Of a DNA stretch of 6,755 nucleotides, positions 1 through 6,435 are shown one piece after another. Position numbers and translations under genes: made by a program. Where the stretch lies: NCBI GenBank assembly GCA_947490035.1, contig CANLGS010000226.1, forward strand, positions 1 through 6,755. Reading direction: 5' to 3'. The stretch comes from Gemmataceae bacterium. Lineage in GTDB: Bacteria > Planctomycetota > Planctomycetia > Gemmatales > Gemmataceae. Each line of letters starts with the position of its first letter. Positions within the stretch are counted from its first letter, which is position 1. Below the pieces are notes generated by a model that was not told the origin of the DNA, did not search any database, and worked only from the letters and a program-made list of their open reading frames with translations.

Positions 1-79
1 CGCGGAGACCGGAGAGAAAACAGGAGAGTTGAAGACCGAGTGCCTTTGAACTCTCCTGGTTTTCTCTCCGGTCTCCGCG
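1..79. repeat. 30-bp inverted repeat, large hairpin, possible terminator
   Basis: Bases 1-30 are the reverse complement of 49-79 except for one extra G in the right arm, with an 18-base loop at 31-48. The hairpin lies 40 bases past the stop codon of the minus-strand gene ending at 119, so it could end or protect that transcript. No T-run is visible to the right of the right arm; the flank on the other side lies outside the window. Intrinsic termination is therefore unproven. A dispersed palindromic element is the main alternative. Confidence 0.75.
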
Positions 80-93
80 GTCTCTCCGGTGAA
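51..93. repeat. Tandem nonamer repeat (CTCTCCGGT type)
   Basis: The unit CTCTCCGGT occurs at 64-72 and 82-90, with the variant CTCCGCGGT between them at 73-81 and a looser copy at 51-60; GAAC follows. The 9-base period is exact over three units. The pattern resembles the CTCTGTGGT-like multimers ending in GGTGAA that I recall from intergenic regions of several bacterial phyla; that link is from memory. The first units also form the right arm of the hairpin at 1-79, so the two elements are nested. Confidence 0.6.
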
Positions 94-118
94 CACTCTT
101 ATTCATCTTCAACGGCGG

Positions 119-2251
119 CTACCACTCGACGAAGCCGACCAGGACGCCGTTGCTGATGATGGCCCGGTCCGGGACGACGGTGCCGTCGGGCAGTTGCGAC
201 GCGTCCACCAGCGCGCGGAAGCCGAGCGTGACGTTGTTCCCGAGCGTCGAGCGGAACACCACGGCCCAGTCCTTCACGACCACGTTGTCGCCGATTCGCG
301 ACAACGTCGTGGGGATGTTAGCTGAGTCCTCGCCACCGTGGACGATCGACTTGAAGCCGAACGTGGAGTTGTTCCCGATGGTGACCGCGCTCCCCACCAG
401 GGCGTGGATGGTGAGGCGGTCGTCGGCGCGGGCGATGGTGCCGAGGTTGAACGGGTCGCCCTCGTCCGCCTTGATCGAGACGCGGTCGCCCAGGACCAGG
501 TTCAACTCGGCGAAGGTGTTCGCCAGGTTGACGTCGCCGACGATCCGGTTGCGGAACTCGGGGTGGGCCACGATCGAGCCGGCCAGGGTCGGCAGGTGGG
601 GGGTGCCGTTGAACACGCTGTCGCCCGGGTCGAGGCTGATGCCGCGCACGGCGTTGATGCCGCCGTCGTTGAACAGCGCGGTGTACCCGCGGGCGAAGTT
701 CTCGTTCACCTCCAGGATGCCGGCGATCAGGTCGCGGTCGCCGTCGGTCACCGGGGTCACCTTCCCGAGCGCCGGGTTGTCGGCCTCGTCCTGGGTCTGG
801 ACGAACTTGCCGGGCAGCACCTTCGTCCCGGCGCGCAGGACGACCCCCGGACCGACGCGGCCGAGCGCCGACACGATGGTGTCCTGTTCGAGCGTCGCCC
901 CGTCGATCACCGCGTTGAAGCTGAGGAACACCCCCATGCCGCCGACCGCGCCGATCTTCGCCGGGCCGTAGACGCTCACCCCGTGGGCGAGGATGACGTG
1001 GTCGCCGATCTCCACCCCGCCGTTGTCCGACGCCTGGATCAGGGCGTTGTCCTGGACGTTCGTCCCCTCGCCGATCTTGATCGACCCGCGGGTCGCGTCG
1101 AGCGTGGCGAACGGGCCGACGTAGGTCTTCTCCCCGATCTCGATGTCCTCGCGGCCGAGCACCTGGGCGGTCGGGTCGATGAAACTGGCGCGCGCCGCGT
1201 CGGGGCCGTGCAGCACCGGTCCGAAGGAGTCCGCAGCCGCAGCCACGGTCACACCCCCGATGAAACCGGCGTCGAACGGCAGGAGGCTGCCCAGAAGGGC
1301 CGACGTGCGGCCGTTGAACACCCGGACGTTCGGGCTGGAACCCGCCCCGCCGCTGGTCAGGATTTCGGCCACGCCGTCCTCGTTGATGTCCGCAGCGGCG
1401 ACGGACACGCCGTTGACCTTGGCCGCGCCGTAGGGCAGGAACGACGCCAGCACTTGACTGGTGGTCCCGTTGAACGCGCGGACGTGGCCGTTCGTGCCCG
1501 ACCCGGTGAGGATGTCCGCCACCGTGTCGCCGTTCACGTCGCCGGCGGCCACGTTCACCCCGCCCGTGAACCCGACGTCGTAGGCGAGGAAGCTGCGCAA
1601 CTGGGTCTGGTCACGGCCGCTGAACGCCTTGACGTGACCGCCGGCCGAACCCGCCCCGGCCCCGGTGATGATGTCGTCGCGGAAGTCGCCGTTCACGTCG
1701 CCGGCGGCCACGTTCACCCCGCCCGTGAAGCCTTGATACGCGAGGAAGCTCTGGAGGAGAGCGCCGTCCTTCCCGCTGAACACCTTCACGTGGCCGCCCG
1801 GCGCGCCGGCCCCGGCCCCGACGATGATGTCCGCCCGGCCGTCGCCGTTGATGTTGCCGGTCGCCACCGACACGCCGCCGGTGAACCCCGGGAACGCCAG
1901 GAAGCTCTGGAGGAGAGCGCCGTCCTTCCCGTCGAACACCTTCACGTGGCCGCCCGGCGCGCCGGCCCCGGCCCCGGTGATGATGTCGGCGGTCCCGTCC
2001 CCGTTCACGTCCCCGGTGGCCACCGCCACCCCGCCCTTGAACGCGGCGTCGTAAGCGAGGATGTTCAGTTTGACCGCGCCGGTGTCTTCGAAGACCAGCA
2101 CCCGCGGGTCGGCCCCGACCCCGACCCCGGCGACGAGCAACCCGCCCGCCGGGGTGAGCCGGTCTTCGAGGGACTCGACCGTCATCGGGCACGACGGCCG
2201 CGCGGGACGACTCGGTTGCTTCAGCCACGAAGTGATTCGGAACGCGCGCAT
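119..2251 (-). CDS. FG-GAP beta-propeller fused to two gamma-carbonic-anhydrase-like beta-helix domains
   Basis: This 710-residue protein begins with a basic segment and SLEDRLTPA (27-35), a motif I associate with exported Gemmataceae proteins; no classical hydrophobic signal peptide is visible. Residues 37-338 hold about six FG-GAP/VCBS repeats of ~52 residues with calcium-loop sequences such as DVNGDGTAD (81-89), forming a propeller. Residues ~352-530 resemble Methanosarcina Cam: TNVQD (397-401), LAHG (421-424), a Y-G-P-A segment, and a C-terminal helix with VNENFARGY. Residues ~555-710 form a second Cam-like domain: KADEG (594-598), TIHAL (614-618), IVHGG (636-640). Each domain lacks some zinc ligands, but the two sets complement each other. 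Start: the frame stays open up to 2464, but a promoter at 2300-2328 lies inside that extension. ATG 2251 follows a GAGG nine bases upstream and directly precedes the motif-bearing N-terminus. Carbonic anhydrase activity is not established; a structural role is possible. Confidence 0.88.
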   Translation of the reverse strand: MRAFRITSWLKQPSRPARPSCPMTVESLEDRLTPAGGLLVAGVGVGADPRVLVFEDTGAVKLNILAYDAAFKGGVAVATGDVNGDGTADIITGAGAGAPGGHVKVFDGKDGALLQSFLAFPGFTGGVSVATGNINGDGRADIIVGAGAGAPGGHVKVFSGKDGALLQSFLAYQGFTGGVNVAAGDVNGDFRDDIITGAGAGSAGGHVKAFSGRDQTQLRSFLAYDVGFTGGVNVAAGDVNGDTVADILTGSGTNGHVRAFNGTTSQVLASFLPYGAAKVNGVSVAAADINEDGVAEILTSGGAGSSPNVRVFNGRTSALLGSLLPFDAGFIGGVTVAAAADSFGPVLHGPDAARASFIDPTAQVLGREDIEIGEKTYVGPFATLDATRGSIKIGEGTNVQDNALIQASDNGGVEIGDHVILAHGVSVYGPAKIGAVGGMGVFLSFNAVIDGATLEQDTIVSALGRVGPGVVLRAGTKVLPGKFVQTQDEADNPALGKVTPVTDGDRDLIAGILEVNENFARGYTALFNDGGINAVRGISLDPGDSVFNGTPHLPTLAGSIVAHPEFRNRIVGDVNLANTFAELNLVLGDRVSIKADEGDPFNLGTIARADDRLTIHALVGSAVTIGNNSTFGFKSIVHGGEDSANIPTTLSRIGDNVVVKDWAVVFRSTLGNNVTLGFRALVDASQLPDGTVVPDRAIISNGVLVGFVEW
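1743..1976 (-). repeat. 156-bp tandem repeat within the propeller region
   Basis: Bases 1743-1820 and 1899-1976 match at 76 of 78 positions, with an offset of exactly 156 bp (52 codons), the length of one FG-GAP blade. Both copies encode the segment from GAGAGAPGG through KDGALLQSFL. Other blades of the same protein (for example 1440-1600) are far more diverged. This pair therefore looks recently duplicated or kept alike by gene conversion. Confidence 0.85.
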
Positions 2252-2299
2252 GGACGCAGACCTCGGAGAGGAGAAGTTACGTTGGTGGGGACAGCGAAC

Positions 2300-2328
2300 A
2301 TTATGGAGAGATGCCGGTGCAAGGTCAA
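2300..2328 (-). promoter_or_regulatory. Sigma70-type promoter of the propeller/beta-helix gene
   Basis: On the minus strand a -35 box TTGACC (2328-2323) and a -10 box CATAAT (2305-2300) are separated by exactly 17 bases. Expected initiation near 2293 gives a leader of about 42 nt to the ATG at 2251, with GAGG at 2264-2261 as a modest ribosome binding site. Both boxes match the consensus at five of six positions, unusual in such GC-rich DNA. The promoter rules out the longer open frame starting at 2464. Confidence 0.7.
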
Positions 2329-2334
2329 CCGAAT

Positions 2335-2396
2335 TGCCGCGCATTTTCTTTCCCAAACCCCCCAATGCCGCGCATTTTCTTTCCCAAACCCCCCAA
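2335..2396. repeat. Two perfect 31-bp direct repeats upstream of the -35 box
   Basis: Bases 2335-2365 and 2366-2396 are identical and directly abutting. Each contains TTTCTTTCCCAAACCCCCC, giving G-runs on the minus strand. The nearer copy ends six bases upstream of the -35 box of the minus-strand promoter. A 31-bp period is close to three helical turns, so bound proteins would lie on the same DNA face. A regulator binding site and a slippage duplication are both possible. Confidence 0.8.
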
Positions 2397-2421
2397 CTTG
2401 ACAGCCGAGGCTCTGTTTGAA

Positions 2422-2506
2422 GGCGAGCGGGGGGCGTAAGCTCCTGATCACCTCCGCGCATCAATTGCGCGGAGGTTCATCAGGGGGCTTACGCCCCCCG
2501 CTCGCC
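2422..2506. repeat. Long imperfect palindrome, REP-doublet-like element
   Basis: The arms 2422-2460 and 2466-2506 are inverted copies with a few mismatches and two extra bases on the right, around a 5-base loop. The outer part of each arm carries the family core; in the right arm this is GGGGGCTTACGCCCCC, itself a small hairpin (GGGGGC/GCCCCC with loop TTAC). Two inverted copies of a short palindrome form the architecture of REP doublets (REPINs/BIMEs). Related single copies occur inside ileS at 5581-5610 and 3732-3763. It lies between the divergent promoter region and the 3' end of a decayed gene, and could also act as a terminator for that remnant. Confidence 0.8.
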
Positions 2507-2513
2507 AAGAGCG

Positions 2514-2750
2514 TTACTTGTCGCGCGAGAAGTATTCGGTCTTCGCGTACACGCTCAGGATGGTGTCGCCGACCTCGAAGAAGGTGCCCTCCTTCTCGTC
2601 CTTCGAGAACGCCAGGCCGGGTACTTCCCGGCCAGCACGTCCGCCGACTGCGCCTTCGCTTCCACCTCGTCCGACAACAGGCCGGTCGCGCTGAGATAGG
2701 TAGAAGGCCCGCGCGCTAATGTTCTCCGCGAACAGCGCGTTTGAGGCGTG
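2514..2750 (-). pseudogene. Frameshifted 3' remnant of an unidentified gene
   Basis: On the minus strand, coding-like sequence ends at TAA (2516-2514) but is split between frames. Frame A reads LFAENISARAFYLS (about 2735-2694), a second frame reads ATGLLSDEVEAKAQSADVLAG (about 2690-2628), and frame A returns as LAFSKDEKEGTFFEVGDTI and onward to the stop (2615-2514). One extra base near 2693 and one missing base near 2615 would restore a continuous C-terminus of plausible composition. I do not recognise the family, and no start or N-terminal domain is visible upstream. Sequencing error could explain the shifts, but the missing 5' part favours decay. A continuous open frame to 3026 exists, but beyond 2750 it overlaps ileS and looks non-coding. 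Confidence 0.5.
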
Positions 2751-2857
2751 TGCCGGCGTACCGTGAGGGGCAGAAGTTGGTAACGGAATGCGACCGGCGC
2801 GAGCCGCGTGCCGGGTTCGCGCGTCGCTCGTAAGTTGAGTGTGTTGCTTTCCGTCGC

Positions 2858-2861
2858 GAGG
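2858..2861 (+). promoter_or_regulatory. Ribosome binding site deciding the ileS start
   Basis: GAGG at 2858-2861 lies seven bases before ATG 2869. The alternative in-frame ATG at 2839 has no such motif and would add ten residues (MCCFPSRGSV) with no resemblance to IleRS N-termini. Confidence 0.55.
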
Positions 2862-2868
2862 TTCCGTC

Positions 2869-5800
2869 ATGCCGTTCGAGAAGGTCGAATCGTCGGTCGA
2901 TTTCCCGTCACTGGAGCGCATGATCCTGAAGTTCTGGGACGACAACGGCATCTTCGAGAAGCGCAAGGCGCTCAACGCGGGCAAGAAGCCGTGGAGCTTC
3001 CTCGACGGCCCGATCACCGCGAACAACCCGATGGGCGTTCACCACGCCTGGGGGCGCACCTACAAGGACGTGTACAACCGCTACTTCGCGATGACCGGGC
3101 ACGAACTCCGCTACCAAAACGGCTTCGACTGTCAGGGCTTGTGGGTCGAAGTGGAAGTCGAGAAGTCGCTGGGTCTCAAGAGCAAGCGCGACATCGAGAA
3201 CCTCGTACCGGGCGATCCGGAGGCGAGCATCGACCGCTTCGTGCAGGCATGTAAAGACCGCGTCAACACGTTCGCGCGTGTGCAAACCGACCAGAGCATC
3301 CGGCTCGGCTACTGGATGAACTGGGACCGCACCGACGCGGACTGGGCGAACAAGCCGGACGACCGCAAGTCGTACTTCACGATGAGCGAGGAGAACAACT
3401 ATACGATCTGGTCGTTCCTCAAGAAGTGTCACGGCAAGGGACTTATCAATCGCGGTTATGACGTGATGCCGTGGTGCGGGCGCTGCGGCGTCGGCATCTC
3501 CGAACAGGAGATGAAGGAAGGCTACAAGTTAGTCGAACACCGCGCCTGCTTCGTGAAGTTGCCGATCAAAGGACGCGACAAAGAGAACCTGCTGGTGTGG
3601 ACCACCACACCGTGGACACTGACGAGCAACGTGGGCGCCGCGATCAACCCCGATCTCACATACCTGCAAGTGAAGGTGAAGGGCGAAATCTATTACGTCG
3701 CGAAGGGCGCGTTTAAACTGAATCGTATGGCCTCCGGTGAGCCGGGAGCGTCAGCGACCGGAGACGATGACGACGCGGAGGACGGCACGAAGAAGGCCGG
3801 GCGCCCGTGGCTCAAAGAAGTGCCGAATCTGGTCACCATCGAACAGCACTTCAAGGTGAAGGCCGGGAAGGGCGAGACCTACGAGATCGTCGCCGAGGTG
3901 AAGGGCGCGGACATGCTCGGCTGGGAGTACGCCGGGCCGTTCGACGACCTGCCGGCGCAAAACTCCGAGTACGGCTTCCCGGAAGAAGTCGCGAAGATCA
4001 CGAAGCAGAGCGGCAAGTGGCCCGCGAAGACCGCGGCGCAGGCGCACCGCGTCATCAGCGGCGGCAAGGACGTGACCGACACGGAAGGCACGGGCATCGT
4101 TCACACCGCGCCGGGTTGCGGTTCAATCGACTACCAGTGGGGCAAGGAGAACGGCTTACCACCGGTCGCGCCGATCGGCGACGACGGCGTGTTCGTGGAC
4201 GGCTTCGGAGCGCTGACCGGAAAGAACGCTGTGAACCCTGAAACCGCCGATCTTGTCTTCGATCAACTCAAGGCGAACGACAAGTTGTTCGCGACGGAGC
4301 GCTACGTTCACCGCTACCCGCACTGCTGGCGGTGCAAGACGGAGCTTCTATACCGGCTCGTTGATGAATGGTTCATCAACATGGGACCGAAGCATACGGA
4401 GGAGGGCTTTCGCGGCGACATCATGAAGGTTGTCAAGCAGGTTACGTTCCTGCCGGAGAGCATCAACGGCCAGGCACGCGAATACGACTGGCTCTGGAAC
4501 ATGGGCGATTGGATGATCTCCAAGAAACGCTATTGGGGTCTCGCGCTACCCATCTGGGTGAGCGAGACCGATCCCAACGATTTCGAAGTGATCGGCAGTT
4601 ATGGTGAACTAAAGGATCGCGCGGTCGAAGGCTGGGCGGAGTTCGACGGGCACACGCCGCATCGCCCGTGGGTTGATCGCGTGAAGATCAAGAGTGCGAA
4701 GTCGGGCAACCTGATGTCGCGGGTGCCGGACGTGGGCAACCCGTGGCTCGACGCCGGCATCGTGGGATTCTCGACACTGAAATATAACACCGACCGCGAG
4801 TATTGGGATACGTGGTATCCGGCGGACTTCATCACGGAGAGCTTCCCCGGTCAGTTCCGCAACTGGTTCTACGCGCTGTTGGCGATGTCCACGATGATGG
4901 GCGACGGCCGACCGCCGTTCAAAACGCTGCTCGGTCACGGGTTGGTGAAGGATCAGTACGGCCACGAGATGCACAAGACTTCGGGGAACTCCATCGAGTT
5001 CATCTCCGCGGCCGACTCGGGCGGCACGACCACGGAACCGAAGGGCAAACCGCTGCCGTTCAACGCGATTGGCGCGGACGTGATGCGCTGGCTGTACGCC
5101 CGCCAGAACCCGGCGGCGAACCTGAACTTCGGCCCCGAACCGGCGAACGACGTGCGCTCGCGCGTGTTCTTCAAGTTGTGGAACACCTACGCGATGTTCT
5201 GCAACTACGCCACCGGCGACGGCTTCGATCCCGCGATGCCGCAGGTGCCGGTGGGCGAGCGCCAGGACATTGACCGCTGGCTGCTCTCGAATCTGCAAAC
5301 GCTCATCAACGACGCGAACGCCGCGTACTCGACGTATAATGTGATGACGTTCGCGATCAAGGCGGAAGAGTTCATCGAAGGCGATCTATCGAACTGGTAT
5401 GTTCGGCGGAACAAGGACCGGTTGCACAGCAAGAACACCGATCTCGACGCGGCCGGGCGCAAGGACAAGGACGCCGCGTATCAAACGCTTTATACGACGC
5501 TCACCACGCTGTGCAAGTTGATGGCGCCGTGTGTGCCTTTTATCACTGAAGTGATGTGGCAGAACCTTGTCGTGAATCAGCAGGGGGCTAACGCCCCCCG
5601 CTCGCCTAGATCCGTACACTTGTGCGACTTCCCACACGCGGATGATTCTCTCGTTGATAAGCCGCTGTCCGAAGATATGGCGGCCGTGCAGCGGGTGATC
5701 TCGCTCGGCCTGTCGGCGCGGCAACAGGCGAAACTCAACGTGCGGCAGCCGCTCGCGGAGTTGGTCGTGTCGTCCGGTTCGGACGCGGACCGGCGCGCCG

Positions 5801-6405
5801 TCGAGCGGTTCCCGGACCTGATCCTCGACGAGTTGAACGTGAAGGCGGTACGGTTGCACGACGCGACCACCGGCCCACTGCTCACCGCGACCGCGAAACT
5901 CAACAAGAAGGTCGCGGGCAGCAAACTCGGCGCGAAACTCAAGGAGGCGGAAGACGCGCTCGCGAAGGTGGACCCGGCCGAGATCGCGGCGCGGCTGACG
6001 CCCGGACCGGTTGAGGTAGCCGGCGTCGCGCTGACCGCTGTGGATTTCAACGTCGAGTACGCGGGGCAACCGGGTTGGTGCGGGGTCGCGGACCGCGGCA
6101 CGCAGGTCGCGATCAGCACGACCGTCACGGAATCGCTGAAGCTCGAAGGGCTGGCGCGCGACGTGGTGCGTCAGGTGCAGAACGCCCGCAAGGACGCGAA
6201 GCTCGATCTGCTCGACAAGATCGCGCTTCACCTGGCGACTGCTTCGCCGGAATTGACGAAGGCCATCGCGGAACACAAACAGACCATCGCGGCCGCGGTG
6301 CAGGCGACGCGGTGGAGCGACACGCCGCTCACGGGCGATGGCGTTCACACTGCGACCGCGAAGATCGACGGCCAACCGCTGACGATCATACTGCGGAAGG
6401 TCTGA
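2869..6405 (+). CDS. ileS: Isoleucyl-tRNA synthetase, type 2, GXHH variant
   Basis: This cytosolic class I synthetase, 1178 residues, charges tRNA-Ile with isoleucine. The catalytic core starts with GPITANNPMGVHHAWGR (47-63), where the HIGH motif reads G56-V-H-H59. The KMSKS loop reads E700-MHKT-SGN707. CP1 zinc cysteines are C203/C206 (PWCGRC) and C486/C489 (HCWRC). The CP1 editing site appears intact: WTTTPWTL (244-251), and GTGIVHTAPG with H412 and D421 at the spacing of E. coli H333/D342. An anticodon-binding helical domain follows (~795-960), then a type 2 C-terminal domain with EGLARDVVRQVQNARKDA (1093-1110). No C-terminal zinc finger of the type 1 enzyme is seen. It is longer than usual (type 2 about 1030-1060); extra length includes a low-complexity insert (~287-315) and a loop at 904-915, both overlapping dispersed repeats. 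No T-box, clear promoter or terminator is visible. Identity is certain; substrate isoleucine is near certain from the overall pattern. Confidence 0.96.
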   Translation: MPFEKVESSVDFPSLERMILKFWDDNGIFEKRKALNAGKKPWSFLDGPITANNPMGVHHAWGRTYKDVYNRYFAMTGHELRYQNGFDCQGLWVEVEVEKSLGLKSKRDIENLVPGDPEASIDRFVQACKDRVNTFARVQTDQSIRLGYWMNWDRTDADWANKPDDRKSYFTMSEENNYTIWSFLKKCHGKGLINRGYDVMPWCGRCGVGISEQEMKEGYKLVEHRACFVKLPIKGRDKENLLVWTTTPWTLTSNVGAAINPDLTYLQVKVKGEIYYVAKGAFKLNRMASGEPGASATGDDDDAEDGTKKAGRPWLKEVPNLVTIEQHFKVKAGKGETYEIVAEVKGADMLGWEYAGPFDDLPAQNSEYGFPEEVAKITKQSGKWPAKTAAQAHRVISGGKDVTDTEGTGIVHTAPGCGSIDYQWGKENGLPPVAPIGDDGVFVDGFGALTGKNAVNPETADLVFDQLKANDKLFATERYVHRYPHCWRCKTELLYRLVDEWFINMGPKHTEEGFRGDIMKVVKQVTFLPESINGQAREYDWLWNMGDWMISKKRYWGLALPIWVSETDPNDFEVIGSYGELKDRAVEGWAEFDGHTPHRPWVDRVKIKSAKSGNLMSRVPDVGNPWLDAGIVGFSTLKYNTDREYWDTWYPADFITESFPGQFRNWFYALLAMSTMMGDGRPPFKTLLGHGLVKDQYGHEMHKTSGNSIEFISAADSGGTTTEPKGKPLPFNAIGADVMRWLYARQNPAANLNFGPEPANDVRSRVFFKLWNTYAMFCNYATGDGFDPAMPQVPVGERQDIDRWLLSNLQTLINDANAAYSTYNVMTFAIKAEEFIEGDLSNWYVRRNKDRLHSKNTDLDAAGRKDKDAAYQTLYTTLTTLCKLMAPCVPFITEVMWQNLVVNQQGANAPRSPRSVHLCDFPHADDSLVDKPLSEDMAAVQRVISLGLSARQQAKLNVRQPLAELVVSSGSDADRRAVERFPDLILDELNVKAVRLHDATTGPLLTATAKLNKKVAGSKLGAKLKEAEDALAKVDPAEIAARLTPGPVEVAGVALTAVDFNVEYAGQPGWCGVADRGTQVAISTTVTESLKLEGLARDVVRQVQNARKDAKLDLLDKIALHLATASPELTKAIAEHKQTIAAAVQATRWSDTPLTGDGVHTATAKIDGQPLTIILRKV
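3732..3763 (+). repeat. REP-like palindrome embedded in ileS (first copy)
   Basis: CTCCGGT (3732-3738) and ACCGGAG (3757-3763) form a 7-bp stem around an 18-base interior. The interior segment 3739-3755 matches 2425-2441 of the intergenic palindrome at 14 of 17 positions. It encodes part of the in-frame segment MASGEPGASATGDD in the CP1 region, followed by an acidic run; this segment seems extra compared with IleRS relatives I recall. Relatedness to the other copies is suggestive rather than certain. Confidence 0.5.
5581..5610 (+). repeat. REP-like palindrome embedded in ileS (second copy)
   Basis: This stretch matches 2481-2510, the right arm and flank of the intergenic palindrome, at 28 of 30 positions. 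It contains the hairpin core GGGGGCTAACGCCCCC. It is read in frame as QQGANAPRSPRS (904-915 of IleRS), between the conserved MWQNLV and SVHLCDFP segments, where I recall relatives having only a short Ala-Pro linker. The match is too long and specific to be chance, so a mobile or copied repeat seems to have entered this coding loop. Confidence 0.82.
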
Positions 6406-6429
6406 CTTCCCTTGTGCTCGGTTGGCGCG

Positions 6430-6435
6430 GATAAT
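6430..6435 (+). promoter_or_regulatory. Possible -10 box for the small downstream gene
   Basis: GATAAT lies eight bases before ATG 6444. No Shine-Dalgarno sequence is present, so a transcript starting at about 6442-6444 would be leaderless or nearly so. The sequence 17 bases further upstream (TTCCCT) is a poor -35 box. Read-through from ileS, whose stop is only 38 bases away, is the alternative. Confidence 0.25.

Noticed and set aside
2335..2396. CRISPR-like repeat pair
   Set aside because: The two 31-bp units abut with no spacer, there are only two, and no cas gene is nearby.
338..2401. A 687-codon open frame on the plus strand opposite the propeller gene
   Set aside because: Its product is a low-complexity Arg/Asp/Val/His-rich string mirroring the minus-strand codons; it has no domain and runs through the minus-strand promoter and the 31-bp repeats.
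2398..2403. TTGACA on the plus strand as a -35 box
   Set aside because: No -10-like hexamer at 16-18 bases downstream; that position falls inside the GC-rich palindrome.
2252..2464. Extension of the propeller gene to the ATG at 2464
   Set aside because: It would cover the promoter, the 31-bp repeats (translated in two different frames) and half of the palindrome; the extra residues look non-coding.
2751..2868. T-box riboswitch or other leader control of ileS
   Set aside because: No T-box core sequence, specifier stem or terminator/antiterminator pair is visible, and there is no clear promoter.
2908..3432. A 174-codon minus-strand open frame opposite the start of ileS
   Set aside because: Antisense to the conserved catalytic N-terminus of IleRS, with no recognisable motif.
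5386..6375. A 329-codon open frame on the minus strand within ileS
   Set aside because: Antisense to a confidently identified IleRS, Arg-rich with no motif; typical shadow of high-GC codon use.
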